Shown here: positions 44,705 to 57,299 of the stretch, in pieces | Layout: each line of letters opens with the position of its first letter | How positions within the stretch are numbered: the first letter of the stretch is position 1 | Assembly: GCA_003024785.1 (NCBI GenBank) | Contig: PUQB01000222.1 | Span: 708,161 to 772,160, forward strand | Source: Selaginella tamariscina | Lineage: Eukaryota > Streptophyta > Lycopodiopsida > Selaginellales > Selaginellaceae | Length of the DNA stretch: 64,000 bases | Direction: 5' to 3' | Made by a program: the position numbers and the translations under genes | The notes under the pieces: generated by a model | What the model was told of the DNA's origin: nothing | Database searches by the model: none | Seen by the model: only the letters and a program-made list of their open reading frames with translations

Positions 44705-45840
44705 AGCTCCACTTATCCTAAGCTAAAGACGATCAGACACTTCAAGGAGTGTTGAAATACACTATCATAAACTGGGTTGAATCTCGACTCCAACGTACTA
44801 GGAAGTTAGTAAATATTTGCATGTGACAAATGATGATATGTTTTGTCTAATGGGTAAACCAATCAAAAGATCTGGGCAAGAATTTATGGCAATGCCAATG
44901 CGAAAAAGAAGAACATCGCTATAATGCCTTCTCTTCTCTTATGGTGATCCTTTAGCAGTGGAGAACCAAGTTGAACTTGATAGAGAAGGATATTACGAAT
45001 CATGACAAGTGTTATAAATGTTTGTTGTCGAATTTAGAGATTTTATGAGTAACATCACTACTTGTAGGAAACCATTTTAAATGTTCATGATAGATTGGCA
45101 GGTGTTAAAAATCATCCTTTAGAAAAGGCGCTAGATGATTCGGTGAGAAACTTAGCTGTTGCAACCATGTATAAAGAAGGTATTTATTATCTAATTCTTG
45201 CAAACTTACCTGATACCTTTGTCTTCAAGTATATTTCTGATTTTACTTATGTCACCAATATCTTTGCCTTTATCTTCACCAGGAAGAACATACATTATTG
45301 AACTGGATTTTACTGAATGATACTGATCACATGTGTATTGATACAGTTATTCACTTGGTTGTTAGGAATGCACCAAAATAATTTTAAAACTTTTAAATGA
45401 CTGGCCAAGCATCTGTTTCTCTCTAACAAGCTTGAACCTCCATCCGATACATTGATAGATGAGAGGGATGTAGTCGACAATGTACATTATCTAAACATTA
45501 CAAGTCAAGCTACTCGCAACATTGTCAACTTAATCAGGGTCCTCATAGTGACATGGGTTTTGACTACTACACTAAGGATTCCGTCTTGAAGGAGTGTTAC
45601 CTTTGAGATACATGTGTCTTTGCCATTGAAAAGATAAGAACTTGAATAAGTGGATAAAAAGGTTCTTAAGTAACACCCCAATAAACCCATACATGAGTAT
45701 TTGGGAAAGTCCTTCCAAGAAGTCTGATAGTTCTAAGGAGGAATCCAATTCAATATTGGACTTTGAAGACGATCCTAAACCAAATATCACACTGGAAGTT
45801 ATCTCAAGGAACGATCATTTATAGATGTAATAAGGAACTC
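44705..45840 (+). other. Decayed coding-like DNA, unidentified
   Basis: Sequence to the right of LARD-2 continues the locus broken by the insertion. Short open pieces (for example 45095-45301 and 45642-45824, the second acidic and Ser-rich: SPSKKSDSSKEESNS) suggest an old protein-coding element. I could not assign it to any family. Confidence 0.4.
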
Positions 45841-48660
45841 GTTACTTAAATCTATAAGCATGTATCCGACTACTGGGAGACTGTTGTTCGAGGGGCATGT
45901 TGTCACAAGTATAAAATTACAACCCTGGTGGGCCAGAGAAGATTAAAAACAACATCAATTCAGTGCAAATGACATAGAAGCTAGTAATGATGTGGAAATG
46001 TAACCTTACACTTTGTTGGATAAAAGAACCAAAAAACTTAAATCGTATTTTAATTGTTGTAGGATCTTAAAAACTGATGATTATCTCCTTAACTATATAA
46101 ATTTCATAAAAAGATATGGAAGATGCATATAGGATTTTGTATATATATATTATTACTAGTACAATTATTAATTATTGTTATTAAATATTAATATTTAATA
46201 ATAACATAAATTTATATAATGTACTTCTCATGCTCTTTATAATATTTATATAAAGCCGTACAATCTTAAATATAATTACAAAAATAAAATGTTTTAAATA
46301 ATATTCTTTTAAAGATTATACTTTTTAATATTAAAAATTGCTAATTAAATCATTAAAAATACTAATTATAAGAAATTGATTATAAACATGCCCATTTTAG
46401 TTACAAACATGGATACATTTACAAAAGTTGTACAACTTCTAAGAAATTGTTTTTATGAGTAGCAATAAAAAATATTTTTAATATTAATACTAAGTTGTTT
46501 GTTTTATATGTAAGTAAAATTATTTTTAAACTCTTCTTTTTTAAGGAGGACTAAGTAAAAACTTGAAATTTTTTACATTATTATAATGAGGTGAATAAGT
46601 TTTAAACAAATTTAATCATTCATATCATTGCATCATATTATTTAGACCCCTTATTAATATATGTTAAATTTCTATATTCTTATTATTAAATAAAGCTTAA
46701 ATCTAGATTATCCAATTATTCAATTTCAAAATTAAATAAAAGAGAATATTCCTTTAAGAAAAACAACCAGTATTTCTCATAAGAAAAATGGAAATTTCAT
46801 AAATACGCTTTGATTTAAGTATTACAAATGTTTAAACTCATATATTTGCATAAATATTAAATTAAATATACTAGAATATTGTGTTAGAAATTTAAATAAA
46901 TTATAATTTGGTGAGCATTTCTATTATTGTCAAAATTTTGCTTTGTAAAATTCTTTAAAATTTACAATTTAATTGATTATTAAAATTGCAATTGTTCTTA
47001 AAAAGTTTTATTTTTATGTGTTTTCACTTGTATATTTTAAATTTATAATCTTATCAAATGTAATTTTCCCAAACTAACTTGTAATATTCAAACCTTGAGC
47101 ATTATGAGTTTCCCATAGTAAATGTATAGCATATCATACATATTTGATGTAACTTAATTAAAATTCATCATAAACAATCATTATATCTATTTGCATAAAG
47201 GAAAAGAGATATCTGGGTATTATTTAATTAAGTATGAGAAAAACAATTTCAAATCATGTCTCTAATTGCTTAATACTCATTTTGTGATATGAACATTAAT
47301 ACATTTAATAATTAATTATAATATGTCGAGTTCCTATTAAATTAGATAATTTTTTTTATTTAAACTTAAATATCTTTTGTTGCACATCTCATGTGTCTAT
47401 CCACGAAAACAAGTGGAACATTTTAAAATGAGTGTTGATACTGCCATCAAAGACAAATAAATACTATTAATTAGTTTTAAATTTGATTAACATTTATATT
47501 ATCTTAAAAATAAAAGTTAATAAACAACATATATATAATATAAAGGTCAGACTCTATGTAATTATTGATTATGTTTATCTGTGTTATGCATCTATCATAG
47601 TCATATAGTATAGCAACCTTGAATTTTTTCGTCTCAAACCCAGATCATTCGCTATTGAGTTCTGGGGAAAATTGAAACAATAAGTTTTATGTTTCCCTTA
47701 TGGTTTAGGTTTTATATGGTTACAAATACACACTTGTATACGTGTGTGTATTAAGTGAGCATTTACTAATTTGCGTGTGTGAGTGAGTCATTGAAAGATG
47801 TTAATACTAATCTGGTTTTGTACAATTGATTGGTTTGAAGAAAAGATTCAAGATATGCTATACTTGTACTATGATAAATGCATAACAAATATAAAAATAT
47901 ATAAGTTATATAAACTTTTTGATGTATTTTAAATATTTGCATTTTAAAGAATTAAGACCATTTATGCAAATTGAATTTATTTATTTTATGTACTTAAATT
48001 TCTTTTAAGTGTAAGTGTGAATGTGTAATAGTTAATATAAAGGCTGAAATGTAAATTCCTTTAATTTAAGGTTTTATTAAGAGCGAATATAAAGGTTTTA
48101 TTCCACTTTTAAAATTTAAGTTAAAGTAAAGGTAATACAACTTTAATTCAACACCCTTAAAAGATGGGAAATTTTCATATATTTTTAAAATTATTATATT
48201 TATATATATACCCCTAGAAATTTTAAATTTATATATAGAAAATTACATTTGTACCCCTCAAACTTTACAAAATATAAATTATATACCCTTGTGAAAATTT
48301 TAATGTTTTAAGTGATGTTTTAACAAATATAAAAAATCCTTAAATTTTAAGAAGAAAACCTTTAACTTAAAGTTAAGGAATTATACTAAATAGTAAAAGA
48401 CAATTCAGGGAGCTATAGCTTTCCAGGCAGAAGGAAACTTCAGATGTGAGGCACAAACAACAGTGTTCTTTAAGAAAGGCATGAACCACTTAGTTGCAAT
48501 ATGCAATAAGTACACACCACTTTGTCATTCTGTACGCTGGTGTACCGAAACATAGGCATACCTCGAAACACAGCCTCGGTGCATGTGTGTACTACTATTT
48601 GCAAATATATGGTTTGAATAAATATTCTATACACGCATTGCAATATGTGTGTGCACAAAA
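45841..48660. other. Long AT-rich region without genes
   Basis: Very AT-rich DNA with no open frame of useful length and no recognisable domain. Short (AT)n tracts occur near 46140 and 48200. Confidence 0.75.
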
Positions 48661-48672
48661 TAATCATTTTAT

Positions 48673-50034
48673 TTAAACATGTGCAAGAGAGGCGGATACG
48701 TGAAGATAAATGTCAACAGGATAGTCCCGAACAACGTTTATGAAGCTCCGCATGCCGGGATCAAAGATGCATTCCCAGCGCTTGGAGTTGATATCATATT
48801 CCAATCCGTAATCAGGGTCGTTCAAGAGCATCATCCCCACCTTGTTACCCCGACGAAAACGTGACAACCTTGACGTGGGTTTCCGGGGGGGCTGGGTTAC
48901 GTGTCCGTTTAGAAAGGAACTCCGTCACTTTTCCGACAGGCAGGGTCGACACTCTGCACCATCCATTAGTTGCATCCCACTCGAACAGATTGATGGGGCC
49001 ATTCTTGGTTTCACTCCCAAACGCCAGTACATGTTCTTCGGTAAAGATGGCAGGCCTGATAATGTCTAGGATCAATTCAGGCTCTACCCACCAGGCATGA
49101 TATATCTTCTTCACAGTGCGAGACATATCTGCCATGTTGAGCGTGTAAAACAAATGTGAGCCAGTCGAGAAATGGAGAAAGCCGGATCGTACTGCATACC
49201 AGTTTATGTTGCTATTGTCATTGTCACGACGATGGATGTTCGTCATGAAATTTCCAATAACCTTTTTGTGCTTCTCCCACTTATGCGTCTCTGACGAGTA
49301 AACTGATCGTAAATTTGCAAAATTTCTCCAATCATACTTGGTTTTAATAACAATGATCTTATACACCTGTGTCTCGGGGTCGCAATCCAGAACTATGTTG
49401 AGATGATAATCCGTTGCCTCCACTTCTCGCCCATTTTAATATATTCTAACCCGTACGAATTCGTAAGGTAAGGCATCTCCACTGTCCTCCAGGTACCAGT
49501 CACCACATTGATTACAACGATTGCAAATCTGTCTTCTAACTCTGAGATTGTTAATATTTCTAAGGGTTCGAATCGGATGTTCTTGTTGTCGACTACCAGG
49601 GCGGCAACGAGGCCACCACTAGATGACCATGTCACCCACGTCCTACCATAAGATAAGTTGGTCCAAACAACAGGGGACAAATCAACTTTCCAACGCCCTT
49701 CTTCACAAGTTACAGTACCACTGCTCAATTCATATCGGAGGGTAAAGCGCCTCGAAAGAACACTCTTCAGATTCTTCTTCAACTTCCTATTGCGTAGTAA
49801 GGAATACAAGCGATAACCATCTGTAGAGGGTAATTTCTCCATGATTAATCCGATTACATCTGGACCAAGCTTTTCGATAACTAATGTGCACCGTCTTTTC
49901 TCCACAAACAACCTTCCCCTTTTCTGCAACCTTCTCCATTTTTGGGCGTCTCTGTCTCTTCCTCCATAATGTCCGACAAAATTTACATTTAGAACCTGTA
50001 CAAGCAGCCTAGTGTACTTATAGAGACTACACAA
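48673..50034 (-). pseudogene. F-box protein with beta-propeller-like C-terminus
   Basis: Reading leftward, an F-box-like segment (LGPDVIGLIMEKLPSTDGYRLYSLLRN, given here only as its position at about 49870-49795) is followed by a repetitive beta-strand region. Its features VVINVVTGTWRTVEMP, YHLNIVLDCDPETQVYKI, VYSSETHKWEKH and EYDINSKRWECIFD are typical of F-box-associated or kelch-like domains. F-box proteins are substrate receptors of SCF ubiquitin ligases. The gene is continuous without introns except for two single-base frame breaks, one near 49430 at a GGG run and one near 48855 at a GGGG run. It ends at a stop before 48673. It may be a young pseudogene or an intact gene with two assembly errors; the text on either side of each break is well preserved. 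Confidence 0.65.
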
Positions 50035-50199
50035 ACCCTAAGGTAAGGAACACAACCCTAGATTAACCACACAAACCCTAAGGAATTGTTGGTTAAATAT
50101 TGAAGAGGTTAAAGGTTAAGAAGCCGATTCTGAGGACACGTGGCAGGGCGGTGGAGTTTAATTTTTTTTTATATTGCAGAACGGAGCCATAGGTATATT

Positions 50200-51160
50200 C
50201 TTGTATTACAAAGAGTTCTGAAAATGATCAATCGGACAAACCTGTTGTGCTTGCGGATCTGTGGACATTGGATCCACGATGTTGGGAGTGGAACAAGGTC
50301 TGTGTGTGGTTTGAAACACACACACATATGTAGATATATGTCTGTAAATAATATTTAAGTATTGGTGCTCTATAATATATATATACATGTACTATGTATA
50401 CTAACATTTACAGGTGTTTTGAGACATATACACTCACTTGTACTAGGTATACTAAGATATGATACATTTACAGGTGGAATAGCTTCTGGACCAATGAAAG
50501 CTAGCAATTTTATTTTGTGGTGTCATTAATAAGGTCTTTCTTTCTCTCTCTTTCTCGTGTATTTATACATGTAACATTTAATTTTATTAGGTGACATATC
50601 TGAATATGTGGTGTAGCCTGTGAAACCATGTGGAAGAATTAACGCTGGGATGGTTGTGGGCAAAGACACTCTTTATCGCTATGTCTCATAAACATTGTTG
50701 TTATTGTTTTACTATTTACAGTTTCAGGTATGAAGGGATCTTTTTGCCCTGGACCTGAATAAGCTCGATGCATAGAACTGCATCATTGAGGTATATACAT
50801 CTATGTCTGTGGTTTCAGTTGTCATATACCGATACTGTTATATATTGATCTAAGTATTTATAGTAGTATATATTGTATATCGGCATATGTTACAATTTGA
50901 TGATGTTAATGCTTGTACATATGGCAGGAAACTCAATGTGATTGGATAGAAGTTAGTGACAATGAAGAAGAAGAAGAGGAGGAGGAGGAAACTAATGAAA
51001 ACTCTGAGAATGATAATGAGAATCATGAGGACGAAAATGACGAGGTACCCTCCACTTTCACACGGACACGATATACCAACACGCATATAACAATTAACCA
51101 CTTGATTATTTTGATACAGGCTATAGAGTCATCACAATTGATTGATACTGTATGTTTACT
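50200..51160 (+). CDS. Possible small-exon gene with Glu-rich exon
   Basis: Weak evidence. An exon-like piece at about 50928-51040 (WIEVSDNEEEEE and further acidic residues) is preceded by a plausible acceptor (TATGGCAG) and followed by GT. A short piece at 51120-51149 (AIESSQLIDT) follows a TTTGATACAG acceptor. Another possible exon, 51668-51750 (SHSSCGGTDAFSEYIDLLLQ), lies downstream after ACATAG and before GTGAAT. These could be exons of one acidic protein. The first exon and the full frame could not be established. Confidence 0.35.
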
Positions 51161-51299
51161 GTAGACATTTATTATACCTCTCTCTCTCTCTCTCTCTTTA
51201 CGTGTGTGTATGTATATGTATGTGTCCACGGTACTTTAAATATGCATTGTTCTGTATGTGTGTGTGTGTGCATATATGTAGTATCGATGACGTCTTGTG

Positions 51300-51450
51300 T
51301 AGGTATTGTTCCCGATGAACTTACATATATAACTCCATAATGGACATGTATGGACGTGCAAACGAGGCCGTAGAGCTTTACGAGAAGCTACGTTCTGTAC
51401 ACTGAAAGCTGGACACGACCACGTACGGAGCTCTTGCTAATGCGTATGCT
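51300..51450 (+). pseudogene. PPR-protein fragment
   Basis: The text IVPDELTYIT, then MDMYGRANEAVELYEKLRSV, a TGA, then LDTTTYGALANAYAN, is one and a half pentatricopeptide-repeat units. PPR proteins bind organellar RNA in plants. A two-base frame offset between the first two pieces and the TGA show it is a dead fragment, with no further repeats around it. Confidence 0.65.
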
Positions 51451-51789
51451 AACTATACACATACGTCCATACACACACACACACACACGCGCACACATTA
51501 TCTACAGGTGATTATCGAGCTAATTAACGACTGGTTTATGACACACATACATTGAACTTGCAATGATGATAATATAACAGTTCCTTTATATTTTATGTTG
51601 CACACACACACATGCTGTTGTCACGTATGCGTGTAAATATATTAATTCTATATTAACTCTTACATAGGAGTCACATTCAAGTTGTGGAGGCACCGATGCT
51701 TTCTCAGAATACATAGACCTCCTATTACAGGATGTTCTCAGAAACATTCTGGTGAATATTCGATTACAATTAAGCATTTACCTCTAATC

Positions 51790-53160
51790 TGCTGCTGCTT
51801 AACTCCACGTGTCTTCGTTTTCCTTGTGCATAAGTAAGTTTTAAAAATTAAATGTCTAAGCTTGATTAATTTATTTAAGTTCATTTAAAAGTTAAATCAA
51901 AATCAATTAGAATCTAAAATGAAAACCTATTGTGCTATCACATTCTATTTTAGTGTAATATTTTGAATTCACATTTAAAAATGTATTGTGTGTTTAATTT
52001 AAACTCACATTTGGATATAGGTTTTGTTTGGATTACACCTTTATAACAACCACTCTATAGAACAACATAATAATTAATTATTCGTTATATAGTTAAATTT
52101 TAATCATTAAGTAAATGATATAAGTTATTTTTTGTGATTTTCAGATAATCATTTTACAATGTTGAAACATAAATATTGATGTATTCTTAAAGAATTTTTA
52201 TATTTTGCAGCTTTAATATGTAAGAGAGAGATTGACAAGAGATTAAAATAAATATAAATTAAGGTAAAAACAACACTAATGAATTCATTATGACATTGCA
52301 AAATAATAGCAATACGGTGAATTTATCACAACATTAACAATATTATTATTAGTAATATAAAAATTAAATTTATAAATTTTAATATTTAAATTAGCAAACT
52401 CATATAACACTCGTTATAATTAATATTAAGGATTAAAGTGGATGGTGAAACTATAGTAAATAACATGTTGATATAGATGTCTAGATAAATACTATAGATA
52501 TTTAGATATATGCCAAAGTGTTGATATAAATACTTATGGATATATTTTTAATTAAATAGTTTAATTTTGTTTGAATATATTAATAATTTTTATTCATATT
52601 TAAAAGCTATATGTATAACATATACATAAGCATTTAATGTGATTCTTTTATTAGTTCGAATACATTTTTAAATTGTTTAATGGTTATAATGTTATGTGTC
52701 TTCGTATTTAAATACCCTGATTTACCTTTTTAATCACATTAAATAACAAAAAATTGTGTAAAAACCAAAATATTTTTTATTAATACTCTTAAATTACGAA
52801 TGCTAAAGCTATATTAATGTCTAAAAATTTCCATATATATAATTACATACCATGAATTATAACTTAATTATAATTCTTTATTGATTTTGTAAAAGTTTAT
52901 TTTAATATTTAATGTTGAAGTGCATGAAGTTTGAAAGTTATATAAACTTCCAGGGGTACGTGTGTGAAAAAGAAAACAGCCACTCTCTCTCTCTTCTCTC
53001 TCTCTCTCTCTTCTCTCTCTATATATATATATATATAGCTATTTACTTATTTCTAATATTTATGATAATTTAATTAATCAATTTCATTTTATTATAAATG
53101 AAAAATATATTTAATTAACTATTATATATAAGATTCCGAATATTCTCGATGATATGAGAA
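51790..53160. other. AT-rich intergenic DNA
   Basis: No gene. A (CT)n run followed by (AT)n lies at about 52981-53036, just upstream of the glutathione peroxidase gene and possibly in its promoter or leader. Confidence 0.7.
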
Positions 53161-53167
53161 TTCTCAA

Positions 53168-53978
53168 ATGGGTTCTTCACAAAAGCCATCCAGCATATAC
53201 GAGATCACCGTTAAGGTGGGTGTTTTTATTTATAAATTTGAATTCTATTTTCTTTCTTTTAAATTCAATTATATATGTGTGTGTGTGTGTGTGTGTTGTG
53301 TGTGTGTATGTGTAATTTTTCAGGATTTTACTGGTAAAGACGTGTCTCTTAGTGACTACAGAGGCAAGGTTCTCCTCATTGTCAATGTTGCATCTCAATG
53401 GCAAGATCTCTGAGATACACGCAATATGCACAGTTACATATAGTTTATTTCTTTACAGTGGTTTCACTACAACCAATTATAAGGAGCTGAACGAGCTGTA
53501 TGTGAAGTACAAGGACAAAGGTAATTGTTCAAACTAATGTTAAATTATTAAATGGTTTTGTTAAACTATTTAATATAATACTGTGTAATAGTATTATAAA
53601 CACAAAATAACTCTCAATGATTATATTCTATACAGGACTGGAAATACTTGCGTTTCCATGCAACCAGTTTGCTGGGCAGGAACCTGGTTCCAATGAAGAA
53701 ATCCAGCAGACTGTGTGTACACGTTTCAAAGCCGAGTTTCCCATCTTTCAGAAAGTAAGTGTATGTATATGCAACACACAAAACACATATGTCTACACAC
53801 CATATACATACGTGCATCCATATCATCTACACACGTTTCCGTATAGATCCGTATGTGTGTGTGTCTGTTTTCACCCAGACAAAGTCTGTGTTATATATGT
53901 ATAATGACGTTATGTGTATAGATGCATGTGTATAAAGTATATACAAATAGGCATATATATCAAAACTTATACGTGTGT

Positions 53979-54009
<31 letters not shown>

Positions 54010-54213
54010 TAGTGCGCTTCAGTAGATTATAAATGTTTACATTGACTCTTTAAAGTATGTGTTATGCCTGTGTGAAATCTCTCTCTTCTCAGACCACACA
54101 CACACACACACACACACGACACCTAACAATAAAATTAATTTGTACAGGTTAATGTTAATGGGCAGAAACAGAGTATCTTAAAGAATATTCGAAGATTTTA
54201 TTCTCATGTCTAA
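53168..54213 (+). CDS. Plant-type glutathione peroxidase, C-terminally truncated
   Basis: Five exons join in frame: 53168-53215, 53324-53400, 53459-53520, 53636-53754 and 54148-54213. Intron 2 (53401-53458, 58 bases) starts with GC, not GT; using it restores the catalytic Cys in [15 protein letters not shown]. The second catalytic residue, Gln in FPCNQF, is present, with [13 protein letters not shown] after it as in plant thioredoxin-dependent peroxidases that reduce lipid and hydrogen peroxide. After VNVNG in exon 5 the sequence departs from the family, runs 17 codons and stops. The product is 123 residues against roughly 165-170 in the family and lacks the WNF segment with the catalytic Trp and Asn. 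It has no targeting peptide, so a cytosolic form is implied. Intron 1 holds a (GT)n run. Either another exon was missed or the gene is truncated. Confidence 0.8.
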
Positions 54214-54350
54214 AACAAAAAGTTAATTAATTAAAATTACTTACTTAAATTTTACGTTTGCATATGCTAGCGGCATTGCTCTTTGCGTGAGGGTACATCC
54301 TTTCATCTTATAAATCGCGGGGTTTTCCTTCTGTTAAAGTAATTAATTAA

Positions 54351-54586
54351 TTAATTATGTATATTTACATACAGCGCACGCCCACATACCGACTGCTTCG
54401 GATTCACAACCAGAACCACGAGGAGCTTTAACGTCCCGCCGTTAGCTTCACGGAGGATTGCCGGATCGTCACTGAATTCTTCGTAGCTTGAATGCTTCAT
54501 TATGCCATAACGAAAATAAAATGGATGATTCGAGATGAATAGAACAGTATCTTCGTATCGAACGGTACTGCATACACCATGTATAA

Positions 54587-54637
<51 letters not shown>

Positions 54638-55449
54638 CTCCTTCGTTTTTGGCGTACAGTTTGCTGACGCCTCCGAGGAATCGCCTATACGACAGCGGGT
54701 TTTTCCTTAAATACTTATTCATCTCGATAAGGTCGAGACGTACGCTGCTATCTCTCGAGCAATTCACCATGCGATTCACTTCATTGGCTACGTACCATTT
54801 ATTCAGCATTGGCTCCACTTCACTCTGTACGTCTTGATTTATGGGCAGTACCGCAAATGGATCCTCCTGCAAGAGAGAGAATAAGTACAGACAGTTTATT
54901 AAAGAACATGAAATCTTCAAAAGAACACGATCCCAGCAAGGAAGCATTCACAAGAAGACGAAATTCACAGGCAGACAGAGAGATTCTTCATAGATCAACA
55001 CGAATTCACGAACCCAACAAGCTGAGAGATAGAGAGTGAGAGAATCAATACAGATTATTCAAAAGAACATGAAATCCACAGGCACACAGAGAGATTCTTC
55101 ATAGATCAACACGAATCCACGAACCCAATAAGCTGAGAGAGAGATAGAGAGAGAATTAATACAGATTATTCAAAAGAACATGAAACTTCACAAGAACAAG
55201 AAATCCACAGAGATGATCAACACGAATCCACGAACCCAACAAGAGAATTAATACAGATTATTCAAAAGAATGTGAAATCTTCACAAGAACAAGAAATCCA
55301 CAGGCAAACAGAGAGATTCTTCATAGATTAACACGACCCAGCAAGCTAACAAAGAACATGAGATCCAGATCCACACACAGAGAGAGAGAGAGAGAGAGAT
55401 TCAACACATTGAGATCCTTTGATCGTGAGGCAGACATGCCCATTGTTGA
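54351..55449 (-). CDS. Unknown protein, two clear exons, repeat-rich leader
   Basis: A coding exon ends at 54868, where the minus strand reads a strong acceptor (CTCTCTCTTGCAG). It then runs EDPFAVLPINQDVQSE, VEPMLNKWYVANEVN and RRFLGGVSKLYAKNEGG to about 54640. A (GT)n-(GA)n tract follows, most likely an intron. After an acceptor TATGCAG at about 54570 the next exon reads VRYEDTVLFISNHPF, SSYEEFSDDPAILREANGG, LLVVLVVNPKQ and stops at 54351. A possible first exon (MGMSASRSKDLN) starts at about 55435. I do not recognise the family. The gene converges on the truncated glutathione peroxidase gene and ends about 140 bases from it. Confidence 0.5.
54895..55350. repeat. Tandem repeats of about 100 bp in leader/intron
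   Basis: About four diverged direct copies of a unit containing AATACAGATTATTCAAAAGAAC, GAAATCCACAGGCA, GAGAGATTCTTCATAGATCAACA and CACGAATCCACGAACCCAAC. They lie in the probable first intron or leader of the minus-strand gene. Confidence 0.85.
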
Positions 55450-55958
55450 AGAGCTGTTCTTGAGCGGGTACAGCAACGCAGGAGCTAAGTGGGGGGTTTA
55501 AATTCTTCCTAGCTGAATATACCGGTATTATTCCCCATATGTGTTGCCACGTATGCTATATGCATGCCACCTAGGAGCGTGAAGGAATTCTAGTACCTGT
55601 CGTTGTTTACATAATATCCGTACTGTAGCTAGACGTTGGCGGGACTAGGGTTTTAGGTTTCACACACGCACACATCCACTCGAGTGTCTTGGGATCAGCA
55701 GACGTGTGTTTAGGGCACATTTGGACTTAATATACAGAAGACCAAATGTACTAAATACAGATTGCCCAGAGGTCTCAGAGGCATGGCACTCACAAAGCTC
55801 TTCCTCTGCCATGGACGAATTCTTAACGTCCGGGACCGCAAGAAGATACGTCAATACATCTCGACGAGCTCAAATCGGAGCTGGGCTATAGACATTTGAC
55901 GTATCACATGTTCTCTACACGGTACGAAGTTTGAACCTAGTTCCCGCTTCTTATAAAC
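55450..55958. other. Possible divergent promoter region
   Basis: This 500-base stretch separates the start regions of a minus-strand and a plus-strand gene. It is less AT-rich than its surroundings. A plant-like TTAGGGTTTT box (AACTAGGGTTTTAGG near 55645) is present. No coding content is supported. Confidence 0.45.
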
Positions 55959-56356
55959 ATGGATTCTTCAGAGGGAAAGCATTCGGCAGGCGCCTCGGCC
56001 ATGGTGCGTCACGGCAGCCTGTTTAGATCTTGCCCGCTAAATCTCGAGGCCCGATACCAGATGTGATTGTCCTCGATGTTTGACTTTCTATGGATTTTCC
56101 TTGATTTTGGAGTGATTCTTATGTTGTTTTTTCATCGATTCTAGTGACATCCGTGTTCTTTATGCTTCTTTCCCTGATTTAATCTGCAGCGAGGCGCTGC
56201 CAAGGATCGCTTCGAAATCCAAGGTTAGGGCTTTAAAACTCTGTGTTTTTGGTTTTAAGAGTGATTTTTCGTGTTTTTCATCGATTTGTGTTCTTAATGT
56301 TCTTTGCCCTGATTCAATGCCAGATGACCCGTCGGCCTTCGAAATCTAAGAACAAG
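55959..56356 (+). CDS. Possible small gene with duplicated mini-exon
   Basis: ATG at 55959 opens MDSSEGKHSAGASAM, followed by a donor GTGCGT at 56004. A mini-exon at 56190-56223 (after CTGCAG) reads RGAAKDRFEIQ. A second at 56324-56350 (after TGCCAG) reads DPSAFEI and then stops. The two mini-exons and about 60 bases of DNA before each are similar, so they arose by tandem duplication. The product would be only about 35 residues. The gene may continue beyond or be non-coding. Confidence 0.35.
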
Positions 56357-57169
56357 GTTATAAATATGTATACATAGATAGGCCCAAGAAAATGTCTCTA
56401 CCTCTGCTCTTCTAGATTTCGAAGCGACTTTTGACGGCTCCTTGAAAAAACAGTATCCTGAAAAAAAAATACACATTATACTGCAACAGTGGGGAGGCAT
56501 AACACGGTTCATAACACGGTTCATCTGGAAACTCCACCTCAACTAATGGTCTTTTCCTGTTCAATAGTAAAATTATAATTTGGGGTGTGTATATATATAT
56601 ATATATATATATGTATGTTGTGCGTGTGATATGTTTATCTACGTACACAACATAGGTACTGAGGTGTATATGTGTACCTCGACATCTTCATCAGCATCAT
56701 CATTTTATCCTCATCTTCTTCTCTTCCTCATCTTCATCATTGGCATATTCAAGGATCTAGGAATTTACCATTTAATATTCTTTGTTTCTCATATTCTATT
56801 AACTTCCAACTCTCTTCCTCCTTTGATATTATTTCATTTTCTTTGACTTTCTTTCTTGACGTGGGCTTCTTCTCCTTAGCTTCTTTAAAAAGACAATGTT
56901 AGAACTACACACACACACAACACATATATATATATATATATGTCTGTGCGTGTATATACCATGTGTGTGTTTGAAAGTATGCATGTAGAGAGAAGAGAGA
57001 GAGAGAGATGCATAAATGTGTATAAACGTGTATCTGTATAAAGATATTCATATGTGTGTGCAGTGACAACGAAGTCGTGTGTATGTATACGCGTGTGTAC
57101 ACATACACACACAAATAATGCAGGTACCACAGTTTATGTATGTTTATACAAAAATATAATTTCACTCAC

Positions 57170-57297
57170 CTGTAGATCCCTGTTCGACGGTCTTTCCTAT
57201 TGGACTTGGTTGACCTCTTTGGTTTCTCAGTGGACTCCTTTAGAGACGAAGTCTCTTTAGGAGTGGATTCCTTACGCCGACTTGGTTTACCATGCAT
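57170..57297 (-). CDS. Lys/Ser-rich exon of an unknown gene
   Basis: The minus strand reads MHGKPSRRKESTPKE and continues basic and Ser/Thr-rich to GIYR, followed by a good donor (AG|GTGAGT at 57170/57169). A second basic piece at about 56890-56750 (EAKEKKPTSRKKVKEN) may be a later exon, but I could not join the two in frame. Together they look like a nuclear basic protein. No family could be assigned. Confidence 0.35.
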
Positions 57298-57299
57298 CC

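Noticed and set aside
45095..45301. Text GIYYLI, resembling a GIY-YIG nuclease motif
   Set aside because: The second YIG block and the catalytic Arg and Glu context are missing; it is a chance match in decayed DNA.
49560..49580. GGTTCGAATC, resembling a tRNA T-arm
   Set aside because: No acceptor stem, D-arm or anticodon arm fits around it; it lies inside the F-box coding sequence.
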